Notes under the pieces: model-generated
Seen by the model: only the letters and a program-made list of their open reading frames with translations
Told to the model about the DNA's origin: nothing
Database searches by the model: none
Source: Nageia nagi
Taxonomy: Eukaryota > Pinophyta
Assembly: GCA_050084985.1 (NCBI GenBank)
Contig: JBITNC010000001.1
Span: 122,326,001-122,390,000 of the forward strand
Length of the DNA stretch: 64,000 nucleotides
Direction of reading: 5' to 3'
In this document: piece after piece, positions 1 to 12,567 of the stretch
Layout: each line of letters opens with the position of its first letter
Numbering within the stretch: position 1 is the first letter of the stretch
Made by a program: the position numbers and the translations under genes

Positions 1-781
1 AATTATGCTTTGTTTAAGATTCCCCTTTTAATTTTTTAATTTTACTATGTTTGGTCCTTTTTTGAGCAACTACAATTCCAATTACATATGTAACAATTCT
101 ACCCTGATAACTAAATCTAACTATCTAAGTGGTGGTTTCTTAATTTTAGTGAATACTCCTTTTTGAGGGATTCCCAATACTTATTTATGAATTCCTTCTA
201 CAAATACAACATGGCTATTGATTATAGCACCACCAACCAACATGACCTTTTTGGCCACAATTGCCATGACAAAAATAACACTCTCATCCAACTTCTTAGA
301 CCTTAAGGCCTTCATGCCTTATGTTTTGGATAGCTAAACATCTTGAGGCCTTACACCCCAAACTATAACTTAATTTGATCTCCATAAGTAGGAATTCGAA
401 AAGATCTTGAAAAGCAGGATGCATCAAATATAAGATATTGCTACTTATATAGATAGAAATGTTAGTCACCAACAATATACAACCACTTATGTAGTTACAA
501 GTGCCACCTTCTCATAGAAGTATCTAATTGAGGAAAGAGGGTATCATTTTTTATATGTATATATGATTAATTTTAGTGCCTTAAATGTCAACTTATTATA
601 ACAAAGAATACATATGGAGAGGATACTTTGCATAGAGATATTAAGCTGCAATAGAAACATGAGATAGGTGATTGAAAGAGAGAGTGATAGTATGCATCAT
701 TTGCTATGGCCACAACAATTGGGATGGTGAGCTGGGTATAACTCTATGTTCTATTGATAAAGGATTTATTGAAGGTCAACC
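1..781. other. No recognisable gene
   Basis: AT-rich DNA in which I see no sustained coding frame, transposon protein motif or clear repeat. Reading frames are short and broken on both strands. Confidence 0.5.
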
Positions 782-1043
782 ATTGGAGAAGTTTAAAAGC
801 TATTGAAGTGCAAGAAAGTTAAACCCTAATATAGACAAAGTATTATGGTCTTGGAACTAGATATAAATAGAGTTAATAAAATTGTGAGGATGATTTTGGA
901 TAGCCCAAATCAATTGGAGAAGTTTAAAAGCTATTGAAGTGCAAGAAAGTTAAACCCTAATATAGACAAAGTATTATGGTCTTGGAACTAGATATAAATA
1001 GAGTTAATAAAATTGTGAGGATGATTTTGGATAGCCCAAATCA
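782..1043. repeat. Perfect tandem duplication, 2 x 131 bp
   Basis: The block 782-912 recurs without a visible difference at 913-1043, and the identity runs three bases further. Each copy starts attggagaagtttaaaagc and ends tagcccaaatca. No coding frame is evident. Perfect identity in a region of otherwise decayed DNA suggests a recent slippage or unequal-exchange event, or an assembly error. Confidence 0.95.
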
Positions 1044-4000
1044 ATTCAAATGAAAGCAATACAATGGAGAAATATTACAGTCATTTACTGTGTCCGTTTT
1101 TTTCTGTGTGTTTAGTATTGTGTGTTTTTATGATCTTTGATGGATATTATTTTAAATGTTCAGAATTACATTTATATGCGTAATAAACTTATTTGAATAT
1201 AGAAGTTGCATCATATTTAAATAGACATTGAGTTAAATATATTGCGCTTATATCCACTTCAATGGGGCTATTGATAAAATATGATAGAACATGCTATGTG
1301 CTTATTTGGCTGAGACGCATCTCATAAAGCCTCAAGTTGCTAAGAATGAAATAAAGAAAAGAAAAATTATTAATGTTTAAAATGAGTATATTTCGTCAAT
1401 GAAATGCAAAAGTAGAAATTATTGATGCAACAAGCAAAGAAGTGGAGCACTATATGTATACAGAAAGAGAAGAGAATTGGGAAACCCCTTTGAGTCATTA
1501 TCATTGCCATAAGTACTACCCGTGACAGTGTTCATTATTGTTTTCCAAGAATATTTAAATCCACACCAGCATATGGAGATATCTGAATTTAAGCCATTCA
1601 AGAAATTTAACTGTTGTTTGCTGCTCTTTTGCACCTTATACAACAAAATGGCTAGTTTCCTTATGTCTTGAGAATATCCTATTTCCACTAGTGTACATCA
1701 TTTTGTCAAATATAGAAGCATGTTCTCCTACATTGAATTTGCTACGTATATTAAGTGCTCAAAAGCTAGCATCTACCAGGTATGCTCATTGTATTTTCAG
1801 CCTGAACATTGTAAAGTCTAGACATATTCATAATATTAAAATAAATGAATCTTATAAATCTCATGAATCTACAAGATGTTTATAGAATTTTTATGTTAGT
1901 TGGGATTAGAAGATCCTTTCAGATAACTTTTTGTACTTTCATTTTAAGATTAATTTTTTGTAACATAAGAATGGAGATTGGCATTACGTCCTCCTCTCTT
2001 AATATTAAAGAAAAAAACGAAATCAAATTTCTCCTACAGTAGTTGTGAGAAGAAGAACTGAATTCCAAAAATATGAGTATATGACTAGAACTGTATTCTT
2101 TAATTTCCCAAATTAAACTTTTTCAGACTGATTACAAATTCTGAGCTAGGTTTTTGGTACATGTCAGTCATGCTAATGTCTCCATGTCAAGATATAAAAT
2201 GCTCAATTATACCCTGCATCTTCAAAGTTCTCAGAAAAGTTGCATAGACTATGCAAGGCATAGATGTGAACTGTGCAAGGAATCTATCAGAAACTCAAAT
2301 TATGAATGTCAAGACCATTGAAAAATAGAGAAAGGAAAGCACCTTGGATGGTCAACCGATAACTTAACATATTAATGTGAAGACCATTGAAACAGAGACA
2401 TAGGATGGCACCCTGGGTTTCATTACAACTTTGCCATATAATACATTTTCAGGCAGTCAGTATGATATGGCATCTCATGTTGTTATTGCAAGCAGAATTA
2501 TAAGATCTAATGGCAAAGTGCAACATATGAAGAGTTTCATGGTCCGAATTTTTGACCTTAAGAGAGAAAATAGAGTTAATCATGCTTGGGAAAAATATGA
2601 ATCATGACCAACATTTCTAGCAAGAAGAATTGCTAACCTCCATGACAATAGCCCACAATCGAAATCATATAGATTAAAAGTAAAATTTATATTGCAAGAA
2701 GCACTTCGAGATTTGATAACAAAGTGCAGCATATAAAGAGCTATGTTAACTATAGTTCTAACCATGAGAGAACACATAGTGAACCATATGCAGGAAAGAT
2801 TCAAACTCCAATTCTTCTAGCTGGTACAATTGTTGGCATCCACTAAAAATTGTTGTTAAGCGATAAAATTTTCACTTTTCTGTATATTAGATAGGATATG
2901 ATTTTAAAGCTCGTACAACCTATTATCCTAGTGAATTATTTGTATCGAAACATAAATATTGTGCATTAAAGAATCATTGAATTCATCATCACAAAATAAT
3001 AATTCAGATTCATATGCAAGTCAACCTCAAACCACTAAACAAAATAATTCTTGTTCGATCATAAAATATATAAATATTCAAATGCAGTAATAATTTGGTT
3101 ATCACATGCCATCAAAATGTGTTTCACAAGAAAATAAAACCAGGTTTTGATATCACCTATCTGTTCAAAGGTGTTTACCAAGAATGTTTTTTTTTTCTTT
3201 TGATGGTAGTTTTAGCAAAGAAAGCTTGCCAAAATTAGGAAAAAAAGTAGCTAAACTATATTCTGATATTCATTGGTCATTTACTTAAGGTATAAAATTT
3301 ACTCGTTAAATAATAGAGAGGCACATTTACTATGAACCCTGGGTGCTTCAAATTTTATATAAAATTTATAACCCTCTATTTGTAATCCCTTTCAAATTGC
3401 ATATGTCTATGTAATATGATGTAAGATCTAAAAAATGAGACTCTAGAATACCAATTTGTGATCCCTTGGGATAAAAATTATGATGTTTCTTATCTGAGTG
3501 AAATAAAAACCATGACTTGTGATAAGAACTTAAAACCATTGCTAATTTCAAGCCTTAGAAGGTTACTCCATGTTATTATAATCATACACATACTTATAGT
3601 GACACCCTTGTTAAATTACAAAAGAAAAATGGACATAGAAAAAAAAACATTTTACAATCTTGCAGATCTCTATAGGTTGTAAAGGATTAATCTTGGTTGC
3701 TATTACTATCAAATTAAAACTAAAGGTAAGTTGTGAACCTTCTTTTCATAAACTATGAAGTGTATTTTTCCACCTTTCTTTTGGTGATCATTTATGGTTT
3801 GATTATTATAAAACCCTAGCTTAAGTCATACCTAATTTTTGGCCTGTTCTGAACATGTATTTAGCATAAAGGTACACTCAAATAGAGACACAAGACTTGT
3901 ATTCATGTTGAGTAGCAAAACCTTAAGCTGAAATATATGTTCCATTGTACAATTGATGATATTGTCATGCTTATTTGGTTATTGGACCCTCATCTTTGTG

Positions 4001-5077
4001 ACACCTTATTGAGCTAAACACATAAATAATGAATCCATTAGAGTCATATTATTATTGCCTTGTGACTATAATTTAACAAATGCAATGTACCATTATGATT
4101 GATCCAATTTTGCTCAAGATTCTTGATTAGAAGTCTGATTGCAAAGAATGCAATTCAACTTGGTTTAGACCCTCTATTGATATGTTCTTCCTTAAATCAC
4201 TTTCCTTTTATGGATCCAAGATGGAAAAGATATGCAAGATTTTCTCAAGACAACGGTTAGAGCTAGGTATAGATACTATTTTTGTTGGGCAGATGAACTT
4301 CATTAATTTCCTGGTTTTGCCACTGCAAATTTTATTTGGAGAAATGCAAAAGAAGACTTGGGAGATTTTACCTGAAAATAGTTGGAAGGTTTATTAAATT
4401 CTATAGAACCATTGTACGCATATTTAATAAACATATTCATTTTCCTCTGTTGTAGCACATTTCAATAAACAATTTTTGACAGTAGGTATGACTAAGATTG
4501 TAAAGAAATTTATAAATTCTTGTTTCAATATTACCCTTTGTCTACTATGAGATACTAGCTAGTTGTATACATTTATTATCACTCTGCGAGAACATAATGA
4601 GGGAAGTCATATCCTTAATCCAGCATTTGCTATATAACCTTGACCATTTCAATAATCATTTAATGAAATATAGATGAAGATAGGAAAGAGGGAATTCAAT
4701 GGAGTTTATATTTTCATACAGATCCAATAGATGCACTCTATTCCATCATGATGGAACAATGTTTTGGTCCTACACTAAAATAATAGGACACAGAGACTGA
4801 TGGTGTGTATCTTATCTCAATAATTGTCTTAACATAAGTACTATCCTTTGATTGATTACATCTTTGAACTGAGCACACATGCCTGACCTGCAAATAGTAT
4901 ACATCATAATGGTTCATCCTTTCATTTGAGAAGGCCCAAAACATAAGTATACTATTGACTATTCTAATTAATCCTAGTTAGATAGTCTAATGTAAGCATC
5001 ATTATCAATTGTAACTTGCTTATGACATTAGCACAAGAAAAACATTAGTAATAACTACTTGTGAGTATATTTCTTGT
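1044..5077. other. 4 kb without recognisable gene or element
   Basis: Short open frames occur on both strands (for example minus 1419-1688, minus 2580-2804, plus 4182-4397), but none carries a motif I know and all fit chance in AT-rich DNA. No LTR, TIR or RNA gene is visible. The base composition is like the surrounding transposon-derived DNA, so this may be an older element decayed beyond recognition by eye. Confidence 0.45.
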
Positions 5078-5439
5078 CATATTCCCTAGTTATTCCTATT
5101 TTTTTCCCTACCAAGATGCATTCTTCTAGAAACAAGTACTAGAGCCTTAACAGCTCCTCAAGCTCAATTGGGGTAACCTTTTGAGCTAGAGGATTGAAGA
5201 CCACTGATGAGTTTTTCAAGGAAGAGAGATTATCAAAAAGAGAAAGGAATAGTTTTATCATATTCCCTAGTTATTCTTGGTTTTCTCCTAGCAAGATGCA
5301 TTCTTCCATAAACAAGTACTAGAGCCTTATCAGATCCTCAAGCTCAATTGGGGTAACCTCTTGAGCTAGATGATTGAAGACCACTAATGAGTTTTCCAAG
5401 GAAGAGAGATTATCAAAAAATAAAGGAACAATTTTTATC
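5078..5439. repeat. Diverged tandem duplication, 2 x about 181 bp
   Basis: Copy 1 starts near 5078 and copy 2 near 5259, each opening with tcatattccctagttattc and containing acaagtactagagcctta and agctcaattggggtaacct. Scattered substitutions separate the copies (roughly 90% identical by eye). The agctcaattggggtaa core looks a little like a tRNA D-arm, but no cloverleaf follows. Confidence 0.85.
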
Positions 5440-5689
5440 AATAACATTTAACTCAGATGCAATACTCAATCTTAGGATCTTCCAACCTATAAATATTTTC
5501 CAATAAGAACTTGACAAATACATTGTAAGATAAATCCATGAACTGCATGTAGATGAAATTCAGTAGAACAAAGGGACAAATTGCCAAAATAATTTTTGAC
5601 TCGAATCTATGTTAAATTACTCAACTGACAAAACTTAGAACCTATTTTATTTAGACATCTAGATATAAGGGATTATAAAAGCTACAACA

Positions 5690-7050
5690 GAGATTTGAAA
5701 GTGATCCACCATATGTAATCATCCAAATGTTATGGCTATTATAATAGGATAATATAGAGAAAACCCTAACACATCGTGGATAGAAAATAATGTAATGATA
5801 TATAACCTAAAGGGTTGTATAATATACTCTATATAGAGAATAGATTTTTCAAAAAAATATAATAACTTAGCTAATTCAAACAAAAAGAATAGCAAAAAAA
5901 TCCAATCACGAGATTTAATTGCTTCAAAAAAATTGAATTGCTAAAGATTGAAATTATAAATAATTTATTCAAATAATATAAATTATATATTCCTAAAAAA
6001 ATAGGGCACAACAGAAATCACATACCATTTAAAATAAGAATACATCATTGATACTTATAATAATAGCCCTCCGTTTGTCCTCTGTTTGATATTAGGTACA
6101 AACAATAGAGACTTGAAAATGAGCCAACATACTAATAATCAACATACTGATAATTATCAGAACTAAAATAGACCTAATAAATTGAATTATAATTTGCTTA
6201 AAAAAACAAAGCAAAGAATAATTCACATACCAAGTAAGATAAGAATCCATCATTAACACCAATGATAATAGTCCTCCATTTGATACTTATTTTTCCTGCA
6301 TTTAATGTTAATAAGAAGAAGCAACACATAATTGAAAATGAGCCACCATATGCCATCATCCAAATGGTATGGCTATTAGAACAAGAAACTCTAAACTCTA
6401 AAACATTCTAGGAATAAAATAATGTAGTCATGTTGTTTAACCTGAAGATCAGACAATAGAATTACTGCAGCCTATGATGCCCTTGCAGCCTCTCCAGAGC
6501 TGCTTGCTCTGGCTATGGGTATGGATCATCTAGACATGAATATGGAACAGAGCGATGGGAAGCTAAGACAGGGAGGTATGCTAGGCGATGCTGATGCTTG
6601 CTATGTCCATAACTGGGTCTATACATGATGCTAGCTCTAGATCTTTACGCGTGGGTTATGCCTCTGGTGTCTATCTGACCGTATCAACTGCTTATGCTAG
6701 TCATGAATTCAGAGAATAGGGTTTTCCAAAATATATAATAACTAAACAATCCAAACAAAATGACAATCCAATTAATCAGTAAAAACCTTTTTAACAAAAT
6801 GAATCAATAAAAACCTATCAATTAAAACATCAATTCTATTCTAAGAGAGAGTATAAGAAAACAAAAATTCAAATACTAATCATTAGAATGTAAACAGAAC
6901 TAATTAAATGAATTATAAATCACTTAGAAAAAACAGAGGAAAAAAACCACATACCAAGCTCCATTGATACTTAAGACAACGGCTCTCCTCCATTTGAAAC
7001 TTGGGTTTCCTGTTTCATATTAATTATAAATAAAACAGACCAAACTAAAA
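5690..7050 (-). repeat. Triplicated exon-like block with GGTATGTG junctions
   Basis: Three diverged copies of a block read on the minus strand as a short sequence containing tcaaatggagga, or its variant, followed by GGTATGTG, which resembles a 5' splice site. The junctions lie at plus positions 6019-6026, 6224-6231 and 6948-6955. Flanking sequence is also repeated: the segment near 5830-5900 resembles 6708-6775. Coding potential is interrupted by stops, so this could be a decayed gene with repeated exons or only a dispersed repeat. No protein family is recognised. Confidence 0.45.
6465..6715. other. GC-richer island, possible gene fragment
   Basis: This stretch is clearly less AT-rich than its surroundings. 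On the plus strand about 50 codons are open (about 6467-6625, including GMDHLDMNMEQSDGK). On the minus strand another frame reads RSRASIMYRPSYGHSKHQ and continues with one stop. It interrupts the repeated blocks on either side. Either frame could be the relic of a captured host exon. I do not recognise the protein and cannot choose a strand. Confidence 0.35.
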
Positions 7051-7740
7051 ATGTACAACATACAGAAACTAGAGCCATGGCCATGGCAGACACAATACAC
7101 CAATGCAATGTAGCCAAATACAAATAAAATGAGATCAAAACGCCCAAAACCACACCATAAACCCTAAACCAGAATGCAACGCAACCAAATACAAATAAAA
7201 CATGATCAAGCAACCAAATACAAATAAAACATATTCAAACAACCAAATATATACAAAACGAGATCATATTTGAACTCTTCTTATGCTTCCTCTTCTGTGC
7301 AACGGCTATTTCTGTATCCAGTTACATTGAGAAACATTTAACCGCCACGTCTATTTCTGGAACAAAGTAAATGATTATGCCAGCAGATAACATTTTGCCT
7401 CACGATAACATTGCCTTCCAAATAACATTTCAAAAAATATAACTCTCATACTACAATTTTAATACTATATTTATATGTGACATGATATTATATTATTTTA
7501 TATGTAAAGAGGTTTTTTTAACCATATTATATTAATAAATGAGCTTTTTACAATAAAAAAGGGGATGGTTGGCATTGGTTATACTTCAAAAGGAGGTAAC
7601 ATTAACCTTGAATTCAAGTTAGGATAGTTGGCAGACTGTTTACAAACATTTAAAAAATAATTTTACAATATGGGTATTAAAGCTAAAAGTAATATATTAT
7701 ATTGATTGGAGCAGTCAGGTTGGAACATCACTCTCCTACA
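7051..7740. other. No recognisable gene
   Basis: AT-rich sequence with a small repeat of accaaatacaaataaaac units at about 7182-7252. No coding or transposon motif is visible. Confidence 0.4.
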
Positions 7741-8128
7741 TGTGATTCCATTGATTAGAGGGAATCGCTGTAGGTCTCAACCATCATTCCAACAATAAAC
7801 AATACTAGTATTGACATCTTTATCATCCCATTTGTGTATGGGAGCTGAGTGTTGCAAGAGTGGAGATGATCCATTAGTATTAATTGCAAGGGATTTATTT
7901 TTCCTTCATGCCACCTCATGTCCAGGAGTGATGGAAGGATCATCCCAATCATCAAGTAATTGGGGAGTAACTATACCTCCACCAGGATCATTGAAAATGT
8001 TGTTGAATCGAGAAAGGTTTGAACCAATGGTGATCAATTGTTTGAGAGTGCACATGCGACGAGGGGGCATTGACATGAATGCAATCGAGAGCATTCTTGA
8101 GGAGAGTTTTCTGGACGGACTTGACTAA
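7740..8128. CDS. Unidentified coding-like fragment (strand uncertain)
   Basis: A 105-codon plus-strand frame is open at 7811-8128 and contains WGVTIPPPGSLKMLL. The minus strand is open in one frame from 8094 down to about 7740 apart from two stops, and reads QLLDDWDDPSITPGHEVA before the first stop. Both frames have more even composition than chance frames in this DNA, but at most one can be real. It lies just beyond the 3' end of the minus-strand LINE. I recognise no domain on either strand, so this is a possible fragment of a decayed element or gene with unknown function. Confidence 0.25.
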
Positions 8129-8379
8129 CAGTATGAGGGGCATTGCCCCATAAATCTATTATCATTTTCAGGTCATCTAACTCCATGGCCACCTTATCTA
8201 CTTGTAAACTAATATTTAACCTAACATCAATAAATACTTTATCTTATCAATAAGAAAAAAATAGTACAAGGATCTAACTATTTAAATAAAATTTTATGTT
8301 GTCTTTCATACAAGGAAAAGAAAACTAAATATGAAAAAATACCAAACCTCTCTAAGCAACAGAGAAAAAATTAAGGCAT

Positions 8380-8825
8380 CTCCTAGAAGAGCAAGAACAT
8401 AAGAGAAAGAAATTGGCATAAAGAGGGCAAAAAAAGAGGCTACCCATTGCCAAGCTTGTTTAGCTCTATTGTAAAACCAAAATATATGTAAGAAAGACTC
8501 AGGTTCTTGATAGAATCATATTGTGGGTTAGATACACCTAAGTGATCGAGTCTAACTCCAATAAGGAGATCTTGGTTTGAAAGGCTCCATGAAAAAAAAT
8601 ATAAAAATAAAAATTATTTGACTTCCAGATAAGAATTCCATGCAAAGAGAAATTGAAACTCCCAATGATAAGGATTAGAAACCAAGTCCCATTTTCATTA
8701 AGCTTAACCATCATGGGGAGAAATGGAGATAATCAATTACACCCAAGATGAGCTTTATAGTTAAGACAAAGGGTATCAACATGCCAACTCTAATATTTCC
8801 ACCAAGGTTTCTAAGATCTAATCCC
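8380..8825 (-). pseudogene. LINE ORF2 C-terminus (zf-RVT-like) fragment
   Basis: Minus-strand translation gives pieces such as KDLLIGVRLDHLGVSNPQ (after one frame change) and RAKQAWQWVASFFALF. These follow the plant LINE zf-RVT pattern of a basic start, a spaced Cys/His region and an A-x-x-A-W-x-W end. The zinc-binding cysteines are mostly lost. It directly precedes the presumed LINE 3' end. Frames change several times. Confidence 0.6.
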
Positions 8826-10015
8826 ATGTGACGTCCCCTTTTGCAAAATGTAATTAATTATGGAATCCCAAGAATTTCCCTTTGTAAATATTTATTTATT
8901 TAATTATGCATTAGTTGTTAATACTTGGGATAGAAATTATAGAGGTTCGTTGGACCCCACTGTGAGTCCCAAGTGGGATGTCTTCCTCCCAAGTGTAGGC
9001 TAGCATGATTTAATGTTGTTTTATATACTTGGAGATCCCAAAAATTGATTATGGGAATCCCAAGGCTTGTATAGCACCTAGATGACACTTGAGTATAGAT
9101 AAACACCTATTTGCCCCAAAGTTAGATTTGAGAGCACTTGTACACATGCATTAACCTTGTGGAGACTCCTATACCCCCATGTTGGCCCATGATGTCTCCT
9201 AAACACCTATGCATACCCTATAGACCTACATTGATCATGTGAAGGGCCCATATACCCATGTTTGGCTTGGATTGATCCTTAAGCACCTTTGTTGGGCTTT
9301 GTGAGTCTTCTAGGAAGATAATGTTGGAATAGGAAGGTTGGTTGGTGACTTTGAGGTGAGATCTAGATCCAGTGTGAGCTATATTAAGCATTGGAACATC
9401 ATTGTTGGATATATTTGATTATTATTATTTCTCCCACCATCTAGTCGATACAAGTCTTGGTGCAATGTCAAGTTATCTTTCCCTAGGTGCAACATCTAGG
9501 AGGGTTAGCAGGCTAAGGGATCTTGCTAATCCGCAGCTAAGGTGTAGCATCTCATCAATCTATTGGTATTCCAAGGTCACACTTCTACCTTCAGTGGTTT
9601 CTAGGCATGGAGTTCTGCAGCAAAGCATCTAGGTTTGAGGTTGTCCCATTCGTGTACCAACAATGATCATATTTATATCTTTGTTGTACCCTAGTTGGCT
9701 CCTTGGAGGACAACGTTGAGCCCTTTGGATATGGTATTATATCATTTATCACCCTTCATCATTAATATAGTCATGGACAACTTGGATCTCAATATTGTTC
9801 TCCATGTTTAATGTGTATGCTTCCATATTTGCAACATTGGGATGTTTTGGTGTATTCATGCTTACTTATATGAGATGTTGACATTGTGGGATTATTTATG
9901 CTTAGTTTTTATGCTCTAGTCTAAACATGGGTGCATATTTACTTATATTTGATTATTTATACTTGAGATTATGTTTGGGATCTCATACCCCAATTTAATG
10001 CAATATGGAAGAGGG
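8826..10015. mobile_element. Insertion of about 1.2 kb within the LINE, possible solo LTR
   Basis: LINE similarity stops at about 8825 and resumes at about 10015 on the same strand and in the expected order, so this segment is an insertion. It opens tgtgacgtccccttttgc, a TG start as in LTRs, and contains repeated short phrases around atcccaa and cccaagt. No coding domain is visible (the plus frame 9402-9632 is unrecognised). I could not find a convincing target-site duplication or a definite CA end, so solo LTR is a guess. Confidence 0.4.
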
Positions 10016-10689
10016 GGTGAGCTTAACAACAATATCATAAGTGGATTTATCTACATTGTTCAATTGGAATAAGAGTTGGAAAGAATCCCAAGGAATCCAA
10101 TCTCTAGATTATCTCAAAAAAATAGCATATGTAATAATACCTCTTTTGTAAGACCATTAAAACATGAATCCACTACACTTGAGAAAGAGGGGTCCATTGG
10201 AGTTTAACTCATTTGTACCACCAAATATTAAGAGAATTGATTGAGGGGCCTTTATGATAAACTTCACCTTTTCACATGATCTATGAATAAAATTATTATC
10301 AAGCTCTCTAGATAATTTTAAGCATAAAAGATCCAAGAATCTTGATAAAAAAATGGGATAAAAAGCAATGAAACAAAGTTCATCCCTTTTAAGGCTTTGT
10401 GATTAAGAGGAAGGCCCAAGGAGATGAAATGGTATATTAAGACTTTCTAGGCTTTCTCCCCTTTTATTGCACATATAATCCAATTGGAACAAAGGGCTAA
10501 GACTTGTCTTTTACAATTTAATAGCCCCATACCTCTGAACTCCTTAGTAATGCAACAATTGGCCTAATCAACTTAAAGAAAACCTTTACAGGTAGGGTTA
10601 GAAGACCACAAAAATACCACAAGAGTTTATCAAGGTGTTGATATAAAGTATGGTAGGTAACCCGAAAGGAAGAATAATACACATGTATA

Positions 10690-11830
10690 GAGGCAAGAAC
10701 TTTGGAGCAACTTTTAAATTTACTTGTTAATGGTAATTTCTTTATGTCCTAGTAGATTATTTTTTTTCAACTCTTTATAGAACATAACTCTACATTTTTG
10801 ATGGATATCCTTCAAAAGAAAAAAGAAACTCCATAAATTTGAAGATTTCTCTTAGTTAGATCCAGTGCCATTAGTGTTAGGAAATTAGGGAGCATCAATA
10901 TTATTGAGTGCATATAGCATGAGGTTTTATGCCATTGGATGCTAGAGCTAAAAATATTATAGAAAGTATGAGGGAAATCAAAAGCAACATCAATATATTA
11001 AACCTCTTTCCTCATAGTTAAGAAGGAATTATTAGTAAAGTGACTATTAATGAATTGATTATGACTATTCAATAGACAAATTCCTCTAAGAAACCCCAAC
11101 AAGGATTTACGAGCTAGAATATAGCCAAAAGATTCAGTTGTTAGAACATAAAGAGAAGGAATTAGTGGATATCCTTGACAAATAGACCTAAATAAACATA
11201 TTTCCTTAGATTGATAATTATTTATGGAAAGAATAAAAAATACATCATTGAACAACATCAGAACAAACTAAAGAAAGTGAGGTCCAAAATCTAAAGTCTA
11301 TAACATGAAAATTATGAAGATCCATTCAATATAGTCATAATATTTTGCAAAATCAAGCTTGATGAAAAGAGTAAGTTGCTAAGAAATTTAACCACATTCC
11401 ATACCTTTCCAAATAACTCATACATTTTCTAATGCGAAATGACCTTTGATAAAACTAGTTTGTTTAGGCCAAATAATGAGGGGCATTAAGGGTTGAAGCC
11501 AAAGAGCAAGTGCCTTGAAAATTGTCTTGTAACTAATGTTTAACAATGTTATAGGCCTCCAATTAATTATGATTTCATGATCACCTTGTTTGGATATGAA
11601 TTTGATGTTACCTTTGTTAATAAGAGCACCAAGGGAGCTAGAATGTAAGGCCTCCAAATAAACATGATGAAAATCAGAACCTATAAAGTCTTAATAGGCT
11701 TTGTAGAATTCACATGGGTAGCCATCGAGGCCTAGGGTTTTATTGTTGGCCATTTATGAGAGAGCATTTGCCAAATCATCCATAGTTAACAACTTATCCC
11801 AAGCATCTCATTGAGAGGGGGAGATTTTGT
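10690..11830 (-). pseudogene. LINE reverse transcriptase pseudogene
   Basis: The clearest coding remains of the LINE. At 11418-11657 the minus strand reads through NWRPITLLNISYKTIFKALA, the plant LINE RT motif region, then FIKGHFALENV. Just upstream (about 11700-11800) NNKTLGLDGYPCEFYKAY matches the start of the RT fingers. At 10998-11258 IARKS-like text and the palm follow, but the catalytic F-x-D-D is replaced by FTNN (about 11028-11039), so the polymerase would be dead even without the frameshifts. RT copies the element RNA at the nicked target in this family. Confidence 0.85.
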
Positions 11831-11999
11831 AGGGGAATACATCCTAATATTATTAAAGTTCTTTCTCCCTCTCTAGAGTAAACTCTTGAGAAATAAAATC
11901 TCGTAAGAAAATGTGGTCCACTTAACATCTTCATCCTTCCATTTAATCTAGATAGTAGATCCAAATGGTTAGGGTACTAGGTTCCACATATGAGAATAT

Positions 12000-12567
12000 G
12001 GAACATCAATGAGGCATTTTGAAGGTATGATGTGTTAAGGAAAATTTGATATTTATAATGTCTAAGAGGAAGAGAGGTTACCTATATTGTAAACATGATG
12101 CATATATGGTCATAAATGGAATTACCTAAGATGGACTCTATGAAAGGGGCAGAGGATTATCGACTATGAAAAGAAAATTAATCATGGTTTGATAACATGG
12201 ATCTATCAAGATGTTTGAGAATTCTTGCATGGCCAACCTGATAGTTATACCATGTATATCATTGATGTTCTAAGAATTGGTCTATAGAAAAGTAGGAGTT
12301 AGGATATGATAACCCTATATTGTTCTTCATCAGAAACCAAGCCTCTCATTTCCCTAGGGACCATCGCAAAGGAAGGTGGCCAAATTTGTTAGTGGATTTC
12401 TCAATAATATTAAAAGTCTCCATCACACATTACCTAAGTAACATGTAGTAAAGGAAAAGCATACTACCACCAAAGTATACATTTATAAGTACATCATTAG
12501 TAACATAAATATTGATTATCCCAAAGTATATATCATCAACTTCAAGGAGTACCCAGAATGCATGGTG
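12000..12567 (-). pseudogene. LINE endonuclease pseudogene, C-terminal part
   Basis: Minus-strand text includes VLLEVDDIYFGIINIYVTND close to the break at 12567. Further on come YTWYNYQVGHARILKHLDRS and GNSIYDHICIMF, corresponding to the LINE endonuclease segment ending in the S-D-H-x-P-I motif (here degenerate). The domain normally nicks target DNA. Its N-terminal third is absent here and a matching one lies at 33834-34075. Confidence 0.7.

Larger units (their letters stand above)
8215..12567 (-). mobile_element. L1-type LINE relic, 3' half (endonuclease to 3' end)
   Basis: Minus-strand remains of a plant L1-like retrotransposon ORF2. In transcription order it holds the second part of the apurinic-type endonuclease (about 12567-12000), the reverse transcriptase (about 11830-10690), a degraded connector, and the zf-RVT-like C-terminus (to about 8380), then an AT-rich 3' end near 8215. 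Every domain carries stops and frameshifts, so no protein can be made. A foreign segment of about 1.2 kb interrupts it at 8826-10015. It stops exactly where the copia A LTR starts (12568), in the middle of the endonuclease. The missing 5' part matches the LINE fragment at 33834-35330. Confidence 0.85.

Noticed and set aside
1419-1688. 89-codon minus-strand frame as a small gene
   Set aside because: No recognisable motif, no splice or promoter context, and chance frames of this length are expected in 64 kb.
5161-5220. tRNA-like D-arm text agctcaattggggtaacc, repeated at 5341
   Set aside because: No acceptor stem, anticodon arm or T-arm (GGTTCGA-type) could be placed around it, and it is part of a 181-bp tandem duplication.
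10998-11258. Independent small protein of 86 residues
   Set aside because: It is the palm segment of the LINE reverse transcriptase with the catalytic residues replaced, not a separate gene.
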